A DNA stretch of 47,015 bases from JAFGQU01 sp964483625 (GCA_964483625.1 CAZABB010000013.1:1-47015); one strand, 5' to 3'; counted from the first letter of the stretch, positions 31,790 through 39,364 are shown. Numbers and translations: made by a program. The notes: generated by a model not told the origin, from the sequence alone.

Positions 31790-33604
31790 TTACTCCTTAA
31801 GGAGAGAAAGAACGCTTTTCATCCGGGACAGGGTCGCCGCCTCACCCCGATGAATGAAATCGGTGATTTTACTGAATTCCGTCCAGCGTAACCCCTCCAT
31901 GTCCGGATGGATAACAACATCGGCGGCCTGGAGCGCCCGCTCAATGAATTCCCGCTGCATCGTTTCGATACTCCCGAAAATAAAATCAAATATCGTCAGC
32001 TTACCAAGGGGGGCTTTACGGTATTCACGGACAATCTCATCGCGCGAAGGCGTAACATTCACCGCGATAATCTTCTTCGCGTAATCGGTCAGCGAAGATA
32101 CCGGCACCGGGTTTAAAATGCCTCCATCAAGCAGTATCGTATCCTGAAACAATATCGGCTCAACAACCCCCGGCATCGCACAGCTTGCCGCGACCGCTTT
32201 ATAAATAAGCCCTTCATCAATAATATGCGATTGCCTCCGGAGAAAATCAAAAGTCACTATGCGCAGTTTTATATCGGCATCACAGAACTTTTTGTCCCGG
32301 AATACGCTTTTTAAAAAAGCCTCTACTTTCTTCGCCTTAAAAAAACCGCGCAACGGAACAGAAAACAGAGAAAACGGACTAATGCGAAGCAATTTTCCGA
32401 ACTCAGCCGCATACCGGAGCAATTGATCCTGCGCGTACCCGAAAGCCCACAGGGCCGCAATAAACGCGCCCATACTGGACCCGGCAACAATGTCGATCTC
32501 CACCCCTTGCCGGGATAAAACATTCAGAACCCCGATATGAGCATATCCAAACGCTCCTCCCGAACCCAGAACGATTCCGACTGTTTTTTCCCCCAGTTCG
32601 CGGGCAATATTTTTCAGAGTCCGGCGGTACCGGTCGGAACCGGCATCGGGCAGATTTAAAGATTCCTCTTGAGCCGGCGGGAGATACCGAACAATATGCA
32701 GCTTTCCTTTCTTTTTATCCATGATCTGTTCAATCTGATGGATTACCATCAGTTCTCCCGGCTCCTTCCCGGACAAAAAAAGAACCGTATGGGCAGGATT
32801 GATCATCTGGAGAAACCGCTGGTGAACAAAAGACGGCAGGACGTAGAAGACAAAATGGTAGTTCTCCGCCAGATAATTAAACAGCGAGAACACGTTAGAC
32901 CATCGGGTCAGGGAAGATTCGACACAAAGAATATCCATCGGCTCGGCATGCCGGATACAGGCGGCAACCGTCTCCTCTTCAAACTCCTCACAATTGAGGG
33001 AGTTTGCGCCGGCGAGACCTTTTAACGTAAAATTATCCGAAAAAGATATCTCGATACCAATGACCTTTTTACGGGTCTGCTCCCATACGGCAGCGGCGAT
33101 ATCCTCCATAGCGCCGGTCAGGAGCGTTTTATCGGTACAGCCGCAGACGCACACCGCCAGGGACTGGAATATTTTCTTGGGCCGGCCGGCGCGTTTTTTT
33201 ACCCGTTTAGACAGTATCTGAGAAAAATCCAGCGCAAGAAGGGGATGGCCGCGCAGAAATTTCTGAAAATCATCCTTCTCTATCGCGAGCACAACCGAAT
33301 GTTCAATCGCCCGTACCGTTACCGAATGGGATTCTTGAGTAAATATCGAAATAATTCCAAACGGCTTACCTTTTTTTATCAATTCGATTTCAACCTCCTC
33401 CCCCGCCTCCTGAGTCGCAAACGCCATAAGCCTTCCCCTTACCAGAATATAACAATACCGGCCAGGTTGGCCTTCAGCGTAAACGAGATCCCCGGGAGCG
33501 CAGGCAACGCTTTCGGTGAGAGAAAAAAGTTTATCCAGATCTTTGGGCTTAAGCTTGGTAAACGGATGCGTCCGGGCCAGAATTTCTTTAGAGGCTGATT
33601 TCAT
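31790..33604 (-). CDS. NTE-like patatin phospholipase with N-terminal cyclic-nucleotide-binding domain
   Basis: About 604 aa from the ATG at 33604; an ATG at 33676 would overlap the glycosidase gene by 89 bp. Domain order: cNMP-binding fold (about 1-130); a Rossmann-like middle region resembling MinD/ParA ATPases but without a usable Walker A (VCGCTDKTL); patatin domain with oxyanion GSGGAFGYAHIGVL, nucleophile elbow GSSMG and DGGILNPVP. It probably hydrolyses phospholipids or lysophospholipids at the inner membrane under nucleotide or ligand control. It ends 17 bp from the convergent ParA-CBM stop. Confidence 0.88.
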   Translation of the reverse strand: MKSASKEILARTHPFTKLKPKDLDKLFSLTESVACAPGDLVYAEGQPGRYCYILVRGRLMAFATQEAGEEVEIELIKKGKPFGIISIFTQESHSVTVRAIEHSVVLAIEKDDFQKFLRGHPLLALDFSQILSKRVKKRAGRPKKIFQSLAVCVCGCTDKTLLTGAMEDIAAAVWEQTRKKVIGIEISFSDNFTLKGLAGANSLNCEEFEEETVAACIRHAEPMDILCVESSLTRWSNVFSLFNYLAENYHFVFYVLPSFVHQRFLQMINPAHTVLFLSGKEPGELMVIHQIEQIMDKKKGKLHIVRYLPPAQEESLNLPDAGSDRYRRTLKNIARELGEKTVGIVLGSGGAFGYAHIGVLNVLSRQGVEIDIVAGSSMGAFIAALWAFGYAQDQLLRYAAEFGKLLRISPFSLFSVPLRGFFKAKKVEAFLKSVFRDKKFCDADIKLRIVTFDFLRRQSHIIDEGLIYKAVAASCAMPGVVEPILFQDTILLDGGILNPVPVSSLTDYAKKIIAVNVTPSRDEIVREYRKAPLGKLTIFDFIFGSIETMQREFIERALQAADVVIHPDMEGLRWTEFSKITDFIHRGEAATLSRMKSVLSLLKE

Positions 33605-34796
33605 TGTATTGACAGATTCGTTTATAGGTTTGGGAAAAAGGCCTGAGCGTCCTTTGAAAGGCGGAGAAATCAACATGAGCCAATCCGAACCGATGGGCGA
33701 ATCCCTTATCCCACTCGAAATTATCCAGCAGAGACCACCAAAAATAACCGCGGATATCCACTCCGCTGTTTAACGCCCGGGCCACGGCCCCGATATGACC
33801 GGTAAGGAACTTACGGTAGGCATCGTCACTTCTCTGGCACGTGCCGTTTTCGGTAACCATAATCGGCAGATGATACCGGGAAAACACCTCACAGAGTACC
33901 CGATAGAAGCTCTCCGGACTCATTCGCCAGCCCAGAGTATTGGTCGGCTCGTGATGATGAGGGCGCCGGCATTCTTTCCCGAACAAGGAAAAAGAAGGAT
34001 ACACGTATTCCCGGCAATAGTAATTGACGCCGATAAAATCGAGCACCTTTTTCCTGACACAGCGATCGAGAAAATCATAGTTAAACGCGTCCCGGCGCAT
34101 ACGGGCAACCGCTGAGGAAAAGATCCCCCCCCGATACCGACAGCCGCAAAAATGTCTCAGGTGTTTAGCCAAAGACACCTGAGGATCACCCGGCACAAGC
34201 CGTTTGATTTCTTCATACCCGTGCCGGTAGGCAGAAAACAGATTACGCATCGCTTTCCGGCCCTGCCGCAGGGAACGGATTCCCGGAGGCCACAGCCCCT
34301 GAATGAAGCCGTTATAGACATACACCATCGGTTCGTTCAGAACAATCCAGAACCGCACGCGGCCACCAAAGGTTCTGACAACTTTATTCACATATCTTAA
34401 GAAAAATTCGACATTGGATGATTCAACCCAGCCTCCTTTCTCGCTGAACCACAACGGATTGGTAAAATGATGCAGGGTAAGAACGGGAACAAGACCGTTC
34501 GCTTCTACGCTGTCTAATACAGCGCGATAATGACGCAGTTCTTCTTCATTAAACCGATCGGGAACCGGATGGATACGGGCCCATTCCAGAGAAAAACGAA
34601 ACGCGTTCTGGCTTAAACTTTTCGCCAGGGCAACATCTTCCCGATATAAATGATAATGCCGGCAGGCCGCGCCTGCCGGCTCAAGATCCCTCTCTTTTTC
34701 CCACTGATACCAGTCAGTAGTGAAATTATTCCCTTCGGTCTGATAGCTGGAGATACTCGACCCCCACAGAAAATCGCAAGGGAACGTAAACCGCAT
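33588..34796 (-). CDS. Glycoside hydrolase family 1 (beta-glucosidase type)
   Basis: 402 aa, slightly short for GH1 (usually 440-470). Seen: the N-terminal FLWGSSISSYQTEG, NAFRFSLEWARIHP, TLHHFTNPLWF, acid/base Glu155 in VLNEPMVY and nucleophile Glu316 in IMVTENGTC, and the substrate-site GYFWWSLLDNFEW. Cytoplasmic (no signal peptide), it retains both catalytic glutamates and should hydrolyse beta-glycosides. It overlaps the patatin start by 17 bp, so the two are coupled. The exact sugar cannot be read from sequence. Confidence 0.93.
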   Translation of the reverse strand: MRFTFPCDFLWGSSISSYQTEGNNFTTDWYQWEKERDLEPAGAACRHYHLYREDVALAKSLSQNAFRFSLEWARIHPVPDRFNEEELRHYRAVLDSVEANGLVPVLTLHHFTNPLWFSEKGGWVESSNVEFFLRYVNKVVRTFGGRVRFWIVLNEPMVYVYNGFIQGLWPPGIRSLRQGRKAMRNLFSAYRHGYEEIKRLVPGDPQVSLAKHLRHFCGCRYRGGIFSSAVARMRRDAFNYDFLDRCVRKKVLDFIGVNYYCREYVYPSFSLFGKECRRPHHHEPTNTLGWRMSPESFYRVLCEVFSRYHLPIMVTENGTCQRSDDAYRKFLTGHIGAVARALNSGVDIRGYFWWSLLDNFEWDKGFAHRFGLAHVDFSAFQRTLRPFSQTYKRICQYNEISL

Positions 34797-34802
34797 TGAG
34801 TT

Positions 34803-35204
34803 TCAGGATTTCGTAAGAATTTCCAACGCCTTGTCGTTATTGTCGGCGGAAAAAATGATCGAGGCGTTATCCTGCGAACTGGATGTTGATCCGTAAATGT
34901 ATTTCAAATCCACCCCGGCATTTTTCAGTTTCAGGGATAATCCGCACAACTCACCCACTTTATCCGGCATCTCCACAATCACAACTTCCTTGGTTTCGAC
35001 CGTACAGCCGATGTTTTTGAGAATCTCGGTCGCCTTGGCATTATCGGAAGCGATGACTCTGAAATACGCCGTATCTTCCACGACATAGGCGGAAACCGCC
35101 CGGATATTGATCCCCTGATCACGCAGGCTTTCTGAGATCTCCTCCAGTTTGCCGACTTCGTTTTTCGCCGTTACGAATAATTCTTCACTTTTAATCGCCT
35201 TCAT
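34803..35204 (-). CDS. Tandem ACT-domain protein
   Basis: 133 aa composed of two ACT domains (about 4-65 and 70-130) with no enzyme attached. The first has NEVGKLEEISESLRDQGINI, the second MPDKVGELCGLSLKLKNAGVDL. Free-standing double-ACT proteins bind amino acids and act as sensors. The ligand is unknown. The AGGAGG Shine-Dalgarno is strong and the leader contains a 13-bp hairpin, so the gene may be controlled at the RNA level. It is followed 6 bp later by the GH1 gene. Confidence 0.9.
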   Translation of the reverse strand: MKAIKSEELFVTAKNEVGKLEEISESLRDQGINIRAVSAYVVEDTAYFRVIASDNAKATEILKNIGCTVETKEVVIVEMPDKVGELCGLSLKLKNAGVDLKYIYGSTSSSQDNASIIFSADNNDKALEILTKS

Positions 35205-35228
35205 ACCCCTACCTCCTTTGGTTCTTCC

Positions 35229-35259
35229 GATAATCGTCGTAATCCCTACGACAATTATC
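35229..35259 (-). promoter_or_regulatory. 13-bp leader hairpin of the ACT gene
   Basis: As minus-strand RNA, arms 35247-35259 and 35229-35241 pair over 13 bp with a single U-G wobble and the loop GGGAU. It ends about 25 bases before the ATG. No T-run follows, so it is not a terminator. The arms contain GTCGTA, one of the word dialects of the spacer elements. Confidence 0.5.
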
Positions 35260-35263
35260 TCGA

Positions 35264-35330
35264 GTCACAAAGTCACATAGTCACACTTTGAAGATACGAA
35301 ATTTTTCTCTCCACGTATGACCTTGTGACG
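35264..35330. repeat. GTCACATAG-arm inverted repeat next to the 84-bp module
   Basis: Left arm 35264-35286: GTCACAAA, GTCACATA, GTCACAC. The right arm 35312-35330, on the other strand, reads CGTCACAAGGTCATACGTG and doubles as the end of the 84-bp module. This shows that the word-arms and the palindromic module belong to one composite system. Confidence 0.6.
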
Positions 35331-35405
35331 CCCCGCTCCGTAATATTTTTATACAGCGGGGTCCCGCTATATATGTACATATCGGTGCGGGATGTGTCGT
35401 GTGAC
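35322..35405. repeat. 84-bp palindromic module, copy 1 (inverted relative to copy 2)
   Basis: Identical at 83 of 84 positions to the reverse complement of 36817-36900. The ends are CTTGTGACG and CGTGTGAC. Inside are AGCGGGGTCCCGCT (near-perfect palindrome), ATATGTACATAT (palindrome) and TCCCGC/GCGGGA arms. It is non-coding. Its size, structure and GTCAC termini resemble a MITE-like element. Confidence 0.8.
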
Positions 35406-35413
35406 CTTCATTA

Positions 35414-35707
35414 TCATTCTAACAGTTTCCGTGCGCCGTCCTTCGACAAGGCTTTCTTGAAATCATCAAAATCGATAAACACCGCCCGGGGATGCTGGGC
35501 CTGGAATCTCGCCAGGACACCGGAATCCACCCGGCGCCGGAAGCCCACATATTTAAAAAACGCTTTGCACTCCGGGCACGAGGCCGCCTCGACCTTAAGG
35601 CCGATAGCGTGACACCGGTAACATTCAGCCGAAAGCTCCCCTAATACCAAAAGATGCTGCTCAATATCTTTGGTATCGATCTTTTGCCAGACACGCAGGA
35701 AATTCAT
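35414..35707 (-). CDS. Small zinc-ribbon protein, unknown function
   Basis: 97 aa. A four-cysteine cluster CYRCHAIGLKVEAASCPEC (about residues 29-47) should bind one zinc. The flanking regions are basic and helical, with no membrane segment. Its start overlaps the LOG gene stop by one base (TAATG), so it is translated from the same message. No named family recognised. Confidence 0.75.
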   Translation of the reverse strand: MNFLRVWQKIDTKDIEQHLLVLGELSAECYRCHAIGLKVEAASCPECKAFFKYVGFRRRVDSGVLARFQAQHPRAVFIDFDDFKKALSKDGARKLLE

Positions 35708-36369
35708 TATTTCTTCTGTTTCTTATAAAACTTCTGAATCGCGGTATACACCTGCTGAGGGGTGTCGACGACGTCGAACAGGACAAGGTCCTTTTTGATC
35801 AATGTTCCTTTTTCCAACAGCATATTATACAGCCAATCGATGAGACCGGCCCAGAATTTTTTATTTACCAGGACGATCGGAAACGGCTTGATACGATCGG
35901 TTTGAACCAGAGCTAATCCTTCAAAGAGTTCATCAAGCGTGCCGAATCCTCCCGGAAAAACCACAAAGGCCCGGGAATATTTGGCGAACATTACTTTGCG
36001 GATAAAAAAATAACGGAATTCCAGAAGATAATTGATATACGGATTGGTTGTCTGCTGCTCAGGGATAAGGATATTCAGTCCGATCGACCGTTTCGATCCG
36101 TACTTGGGAATAAACGCACCGCGGTTAGCCGCCTCCATAATGCCGGGGCCGGCGCCGGTGATGATCTGAAATTTCTTCTCAGCAAGCAATTTCGCGGTTC
36201 TATAGGCGTTTTTATAATCGGGATGGCCTTCGGGAGTACGCTTGGAACCGAAAATCGCCACGCCCTTCTTTACCGGAGACAGCCCTTCGAAACCTTCAAC
36301 AAATTCGCTCATAATCCGGAAAACGCGCCAGGTATCCTGTTTAATCAGATCGTACTCATAATCCTTCAT
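35707..36369 (-). CDS. LOG-family protein (TIGR00730-like; cytokinin riboside 5'-monophosphate phosphoribohydrolase type)
   Basis: 220 aa. The Rossmann-like fold shows VAIFGSKRTPEGHP (38-50), ITGAGPGIMEAANRGA (70-85), RK at 124-125 and the signature PGGFGTLDELFE (139-150). Enzymes of this family release ribose-5-phosphate from nucleoside monophosphates. Bacterial members act on AMP-type or modified nucleotides, and the native substrate here is unknown. All motif residues are present, so it is likely active. Second gene of the DUF4870-LOG-zinc-ribbon operon. Confidence 0.92.
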   Translation of the reverse strand: MKDYEYDLIKQDTWRVFRIMSEFVEGFEGLSPVKKGVAIFGSKRTPEGHPDYKNAYRTAKLLAEKKFQIITGAGPGIMEAANRGAFIPKYGSKRSIGLNILIPEQQTTNPYINYLLEFRYFFIRKVMFAKYSRAFVVFPGGFGTLDELFEGLALVQTDRIKPFPIVLVNKKFWAGLIDWLYNMLLEKGTLIKKDLVLFDVVDTPQQVYTAIQKFYKKQKK

Positions 36370-36386
36370 CGGGTTTCTCCTTGGGT

Positions 36387-36710
36387 TTAAATCACCAGTT
36401 TTGCTGCGATATCGCTTATAACGGGAATACGGGCGGGTTTGCCGGTCAAAGAGGCATAAATCCCGATTAGAGACAGGATAAAGAACAACAGAGACCCTAT
36501 CTTAGAGAAAAAACTTCCGAATAGCACCGCCAGAAAAACAAAGATAATCTCACCGACAAAAATTACCAGACCCTGCCGGGCGTGATGATGCGCGAATTTA
36601 TTGTTCTTTTTAAAGAGAAACACGAATATCCATAAGAAAAAAATGTAGGAAAGCGCGCCTAATCCCGCTCCTTCCCGTATTTCCTTATCCGAAAATTTCA
36701 TTTGTGACAT
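36387..36710 (-). CDS. DUF4870-like small membrane protein
   Basis: 107 aa with about three hydrophobic segments and the family FAHHHARQGLVIF motif (about 38-50). Typical N-terminal GAGLGALSYIFF. Function unknown across the family. A strong AAGGAGG precedes the ATG. First gene of an operon with the LOG and zinc-ribbon genes, 17 bp upstream of LOG. Confidence 0.85.
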   Translation of the reverse strand: MSQMKFSDKEIREGAGLGALSYIFFLWIFVFLFKKNNKFAHHHARQGLVIFVGEIIFVFLAVLFGSFFSKIGSLLFFILSLIGIYASLTGKPARIPVISDIAAKLVI

Positions 36711-36770
36711 ACCCTGCCTCCTTCTTATTTCTTATTATTTTATATCGGGATTATCTCCTATCTTCAGCTT

Positions 36771-36798
36771 ATTATACCTGAAATTCATATTGCCGCAA
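36771..36798 (-). promoter_or_regulatory. Promoter of the DUF4870-LOG-zinc-ribbon operon
   Basis: On the minus strand TTGCGG (36793-36798), 16 bp, TATAAT (36771-36776). It lies 19 bp inside the right-hand copy of the 84-bp module, so the promoter and the operon are together between the inverted copies. Confidence 0.6.
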
Positions 36799-36816
36799 GA
36801 AAAAGTGCTTACGCAC

Positions 36817-36900
36817 GTCACACGACACATCCCGCACCGATATGTACATATATAGCGGGACCCCGCTGTATAAAAATATTACGGAGTGGGGCGTCACAAG
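36817..36900. repeat. 84-bp palindromic module, copy 2
   Basis: Inverted partner of 35322-35405 with one mismatch. Its outer flank continues as GTCACACGTG, again matching the flank of copy 1 (CACGTATGAC on the other strand). The near-identity points to recent duplication or gene conversion. Confidence 0.8.
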
Positions 36901-36925
36901 TCACACGTGAAATATATATGAGAAG

Positions 36926-36992
36926 GCGAAAGACGACCATTCCCTTCGGTCACTCGCCTGCCTGCCGGCGAGGCAGGGACGAGGGACGATAA
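36926..36992. repeat. GACGA-word and GCCTGCC hairpin region
   Basis: Contains GACGACC, a TGCCTGCCGGCGAGGCA palindromic segment and GGGACGAGGGACGA. Same word style as the pgsA-plsY spacer. From 36993 to 37098 I see no gene, only A/T-rich sequence. Confidence 0.4.
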
Positions 36993-37098
36993 AAAGAGAA
37001 TTGAGCAATGTTGGGATTCTTATTTTTGTATCCTTCATTGCTAATTGACCATTGTTCATTTTTTCTCTAAACGCTATTCGCTAGACATTATGCTAGAA

Positions 37099-37189
37099 GC
37101 TCCGCCCCCTCTGACGTGACACTCGAAGCATTCCCACCTAAGAGACACGCCCTCGTGTCACTGTCACCCCTGTAGTAATATCGCAGAAG
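37099..37189. repeat. ~90-bp dispersed direct repeat with conserved stem, copy 2
   Basis: Same block order as 20871-20958. The stem is TGACGTGACAC (37112-37122) with GTGTCACTGTCA (37155-37166) and the same bulged T. Relative to copy 1 one C-G pair is replaced by T-A at matching positions. A 64-codon minus-strand reading frame crosses it (37138-37332) but starts in the porin terminator and is not supported. Confidence 0.65.
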
Positions 37190-37330
37190 TAAATTTTATC
37201 CCCTTCCTCACACCTCGTAGGTGTGATTTTAGGTTTTCTTACCTCTCTGGCAACCTCGTAGGTTGACCGGTTATCCACGTAAAATCCGCGTTTAGATCCC
37301 CGGCAATCCGCTTCTATTACTTGAAAAGGC

Positions 37331-37370
37331 AAAAAAATACCCCTGGAAACCGTAATTCCCAGGGGTATTT
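37331..37370 (-). terminator. Intrinsic terminator of the porin gene
   Basis: On the minus strand a perfect 12-bp stem AAATACCCCTGG/CCAGGGGTATTT (arms 37359-37370 and 37335-37346), a 12-nt loop, then further T (37331-37334). It starts 17 bp after the porin stop codon. Confidence 0.9.
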
Positions 37371-37386
37371 GAATTCTAACCTTAGG

Positions 37387-38697
37387 TTAGAACGTAACTT
37401 TCATGGAAGCGACAGCCTGACTTGCCGTACTGTCATTTGCTTCGTTAAACGCACTACCCGGCATAAAGAAATCCACATCCAACCCGAGCTGTACATCTTC
37501 GGTATAATCATACCGTAAACCGAAATCCAATTCGTTACCGGCGCTCTTGTTAGAATCCATAGCGTAGGTATCGAAATTGTTGGTAAACGTGGTCAACTCA
37601 TCGACCAACCGCAGATAGACATACCGTAACGTCGCGGTCAGGTCTTCTCTGGGTTTAGCCGTTAAGGTTAACCCGTAGCACTGAATGTTCATGTTAGGAA
37701 ATAACGCATTGACAATATGCGCCGGAGTGAGATCTTCATACATCGGATCCCAGTTTCTTGAGAAATAGGCCCAATCCACACCGATTGTCGGAACCCAGGC
37801 TACATCAAGGAACGCGTAGTTTACCCCGACCATAGCGGCGACATCGGAAGAATGTTCTCCATCGGCTCTGATTCCGCCACCGACGCCTTTTTTGGTCTGA
37901 TAGGCGAATTCACCGACGACCGTCATCGCATCCAGAGGATTTAATACCCAGCGGGTACCGATGACATTGGTGATATCTTTTCCAGCGTTCTTTCTCTGAT
38001 CGTTCTTGGTGACGAAATAGAGATCTCCGGTCATGTTCGCATCGAAATCATAACCTAAATTAACAAACGTCGTATTGGTGTCGTCAATTAGTGTGCGGGC
38101 TCCTTCTGTATCTTTAATATGTCCGACAGTAATTGTCAGCGGTGCCAAATCAACGATACCGACAAGAGCATCAAATGCCTTACGAGCGCTGAAATCATCC
38201 AGACCGGTCATCGATAGCTGACCACCGGCATTGGTTCCGGTAGAACCGGTATACGGGTTAAATGAATTGGTATACGGATCACCAATGATCATGCCGCCGC
38301 CTAATTTGATCTCCTGACGACCGATCTTTAATGTGACCGGATAGCCTAAGAAATCTTTTAACGTAACATAGGCCAGATCAAGATCGATATCGGTATTCTG
38401 ATCACTTCCTCCACCGATCCCGTCAATCGTACCCCAGATCCTCTCATTGAGCAGACGTAAGGTCACCATGACATCTTCGGTCAGATCGGCATCGAACTGC
38501 AGACGGATGATGCTTAAACCAACATCATAGGCGTCATTTACGTTTCCGCCGTCATCTCTACCGAAATCGAAATCTCCCCGATGAATTCCGTAAGCAGAAA
38601 TATCTCCGCTTACTTTAATATTCTCTACCGCAGCAAAGCTACTCGCCGCCATTGACAGGCAGAAGATTGCTGCAAGAATAATAAGCTTTCTTGCCAT
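37387..38697 (-). CDS. Outer-membrane beta-barrel porin
   Basis: 436 aa. The Sec signal peptide (MARKLIILAAIFCLSMAASSFA) is followed by a barrel of alternating polar/hydrophobic strands ending in phenylalanine (ASMKVTF), the usual beta-signal for BAM insertion. GRQEIKLGGGMIIGDPYTN resembles the alginate-export/phosphate-porin type barrel families. Strong AAAGGAGGT Shine-Dalgarno, consensus promoter about 265 bp upstream and strong terminator: it is an isolated, highly expressed gene. The pore substrate is unknown. Confidence 0.88.
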   Translation of the reverse strand: MARKLIILAAIFCLSMAASSFAAVENIKVSGDISAYGIHRGDFDFGRDDGGNVNDAYDVGLSIIRLQFDADLTEDVMVTLRLLNERIWGTIDGIGGGSDQNTDIDLDLAYVTLKDFLGYPVTLKIGRQEIKLGGGMIIGDPYTNSFNPYTGSTGTNAGGQLSMTGLDDFSARKAFDALVGIVDLAPLTITVGHIKDTEGARTLIDDTNTTFVNLGYDFDANMTGDLYFVTKNDQRKNAGKDITNVIGTRWVLNPLDAMTVVGEFAYQTKKGVGGGIRADGEHSSDVAAMVGVNYAFLDVAWVPTIGVDWAYFSRNWDPMYEDLTPAHIVNALFPNMNIQCYGLTLTAKPREDLTATLRYVYLRLVDELTTFTNNFDTYAMDSNKSAGNELDFGLRYDYTEDVQLGLDVDFFMPGSAFNEANDSTASQAVASMKVTF

Positions 38698-38962
38698 ACT
38701 TTCATACCTCCTTTCTAAGGTATACGATCTTTGTATTTAAACAAGGTCATTAAAGCCTTGAAAGTCTCTAACCCATCTATAGTTATATCACCCCCATTGT
38801 TCGACAATTTCCGGTATGCACTTATAGGTCTGCTTCTTTCCTCACCTCCTTTCTTTCCGGGATTGAAACTGTCTGTGGATGGTATAACCTCTGTTAAAGG
38901 CTACATGTTCCCCATCTATGTATTCAAAGAACAAAATACTATACTATATTATAACTAATTTA

Positions 38963-38991
38963 ATTTTAGGAAATATTCGTTATATTGTCAA
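38963..38991 (-). promoter_or_regulatory. Strong porin promoter with long 5' leader
   Basis: On the minus strand a perfect TTGACA (38986-38991), 17 bp, TAAAAT (38963-38968). This leaves an untranslated leader of about 260 nt (38698-38956). Within it are an ATTGT/ACAAT hairpin, a CAAGG/CCTTG hairpin near the start codon, and an internal AAAGGAGGTGAGG resembling a second Shine-Dalgarno. Confidence 0.85.
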
Positions 38992-39025
38992 GATATTTTT
39001 TACCCCCCAACCGCTATCTATGGGT

Positions 39026-39069
39026 AAAACAGTCCCCGGCCCGCTATATATTGAGGAGGCGACTGTTTT
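39026..39069. terminator. Hairpin between tRNA-Arg and the porin promoter
   Basis: AAAACAGTC (39026-39034) pairs with GACTGTTTT (39061-39069) over 9 bp with a 26-nt loop. T-runs follow on both strands (4 on minus, 7 or more on plus). It probably ends the tRNA-Arg transcript. Between it and the tRNA lie two more perfect hairpins, ATCCGCC/GGCGGAT (39135-39151) and CCCGTT/AACGGG (39162-39179). Confidence 0.45.
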
Positions 39070-39201
39070 TTTCTACCTGCGAATTTCTCCCAAGAAAACG
39101 CTTCCTCTTCTCTCGTTAAGCCCGTACTCGCGTTATCCGCCACAGGCGGATTTCCCGTTGTCCCGTTTTTTAGAACGGGTACACGGGCGAACTGTGAGAA
39201 G

Positions 39202-39274
39202 CGTCCCCGGGCCGAATCGAACGGCCACATCAGGCTTAGGAGGCCTGCGCTCTATCCGTTTGAGCTACGGGGAC
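39202..39274 (-). tRNA. tRNA-Arg (CCT)
   Basis: 73 nt with discriminator G. Acceptor arms GTCCCCG/CGGGGAC pair. Anticodon stem CAGGC/GCCTG encloses CTCCTAA, giving anticodon CCT (AGG codons). The T arm GGCCGTTCGATTCGGCC is intact. CCA is not encoded. Confidence 0.96.
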
Positions 39275-39280
39275 AAACCA

Positions 39281-39364
39281 CGTCACATAGACACATAGTC
39301 ACAGGGTCACACGTATTGGAAACCAATATGTCCCACATGTGACGTGTGTCGTGTGACATGTGAC
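39281..39364. repeat. Large GTCACA-arm hairpin between apt and tRNA-Arg
   Basis: Left arm 39281-39313: GTCACATAG, ACACATAG, GTCACAGG, GTCACACG. Centre 39314-39328 is the palindrome TATTGGAAACCAATA. The right arm 39329-39364, on the other strand, reads GTCACATG, TCACACGACACACG, TCACATGTGGGACA. It starts 6 bp from the tRNA and ends 12 bp from the apt stop. It is the clearest complete example of the word-arm element. Confidence 0.7.

Noticed and set aside
33605..33676. Upstream ATG for the patatin gene
   Set aside because: It would overlap the glycosidase gene by 89 bp and add residues outside the cyclic-nucleotide fold; the ATG at 33604 overlaps by only 17 bp.
37138..37332. 64-codon minus-strand reading frame downstream of the porin
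   Set aside because: Its start codon lies in the porin terminator and it crosses the dispersed hairpin repeat. The matching frame in the other repeat copy is interrupted by a stop. Residual coding ancestry of the repeat remains possible.
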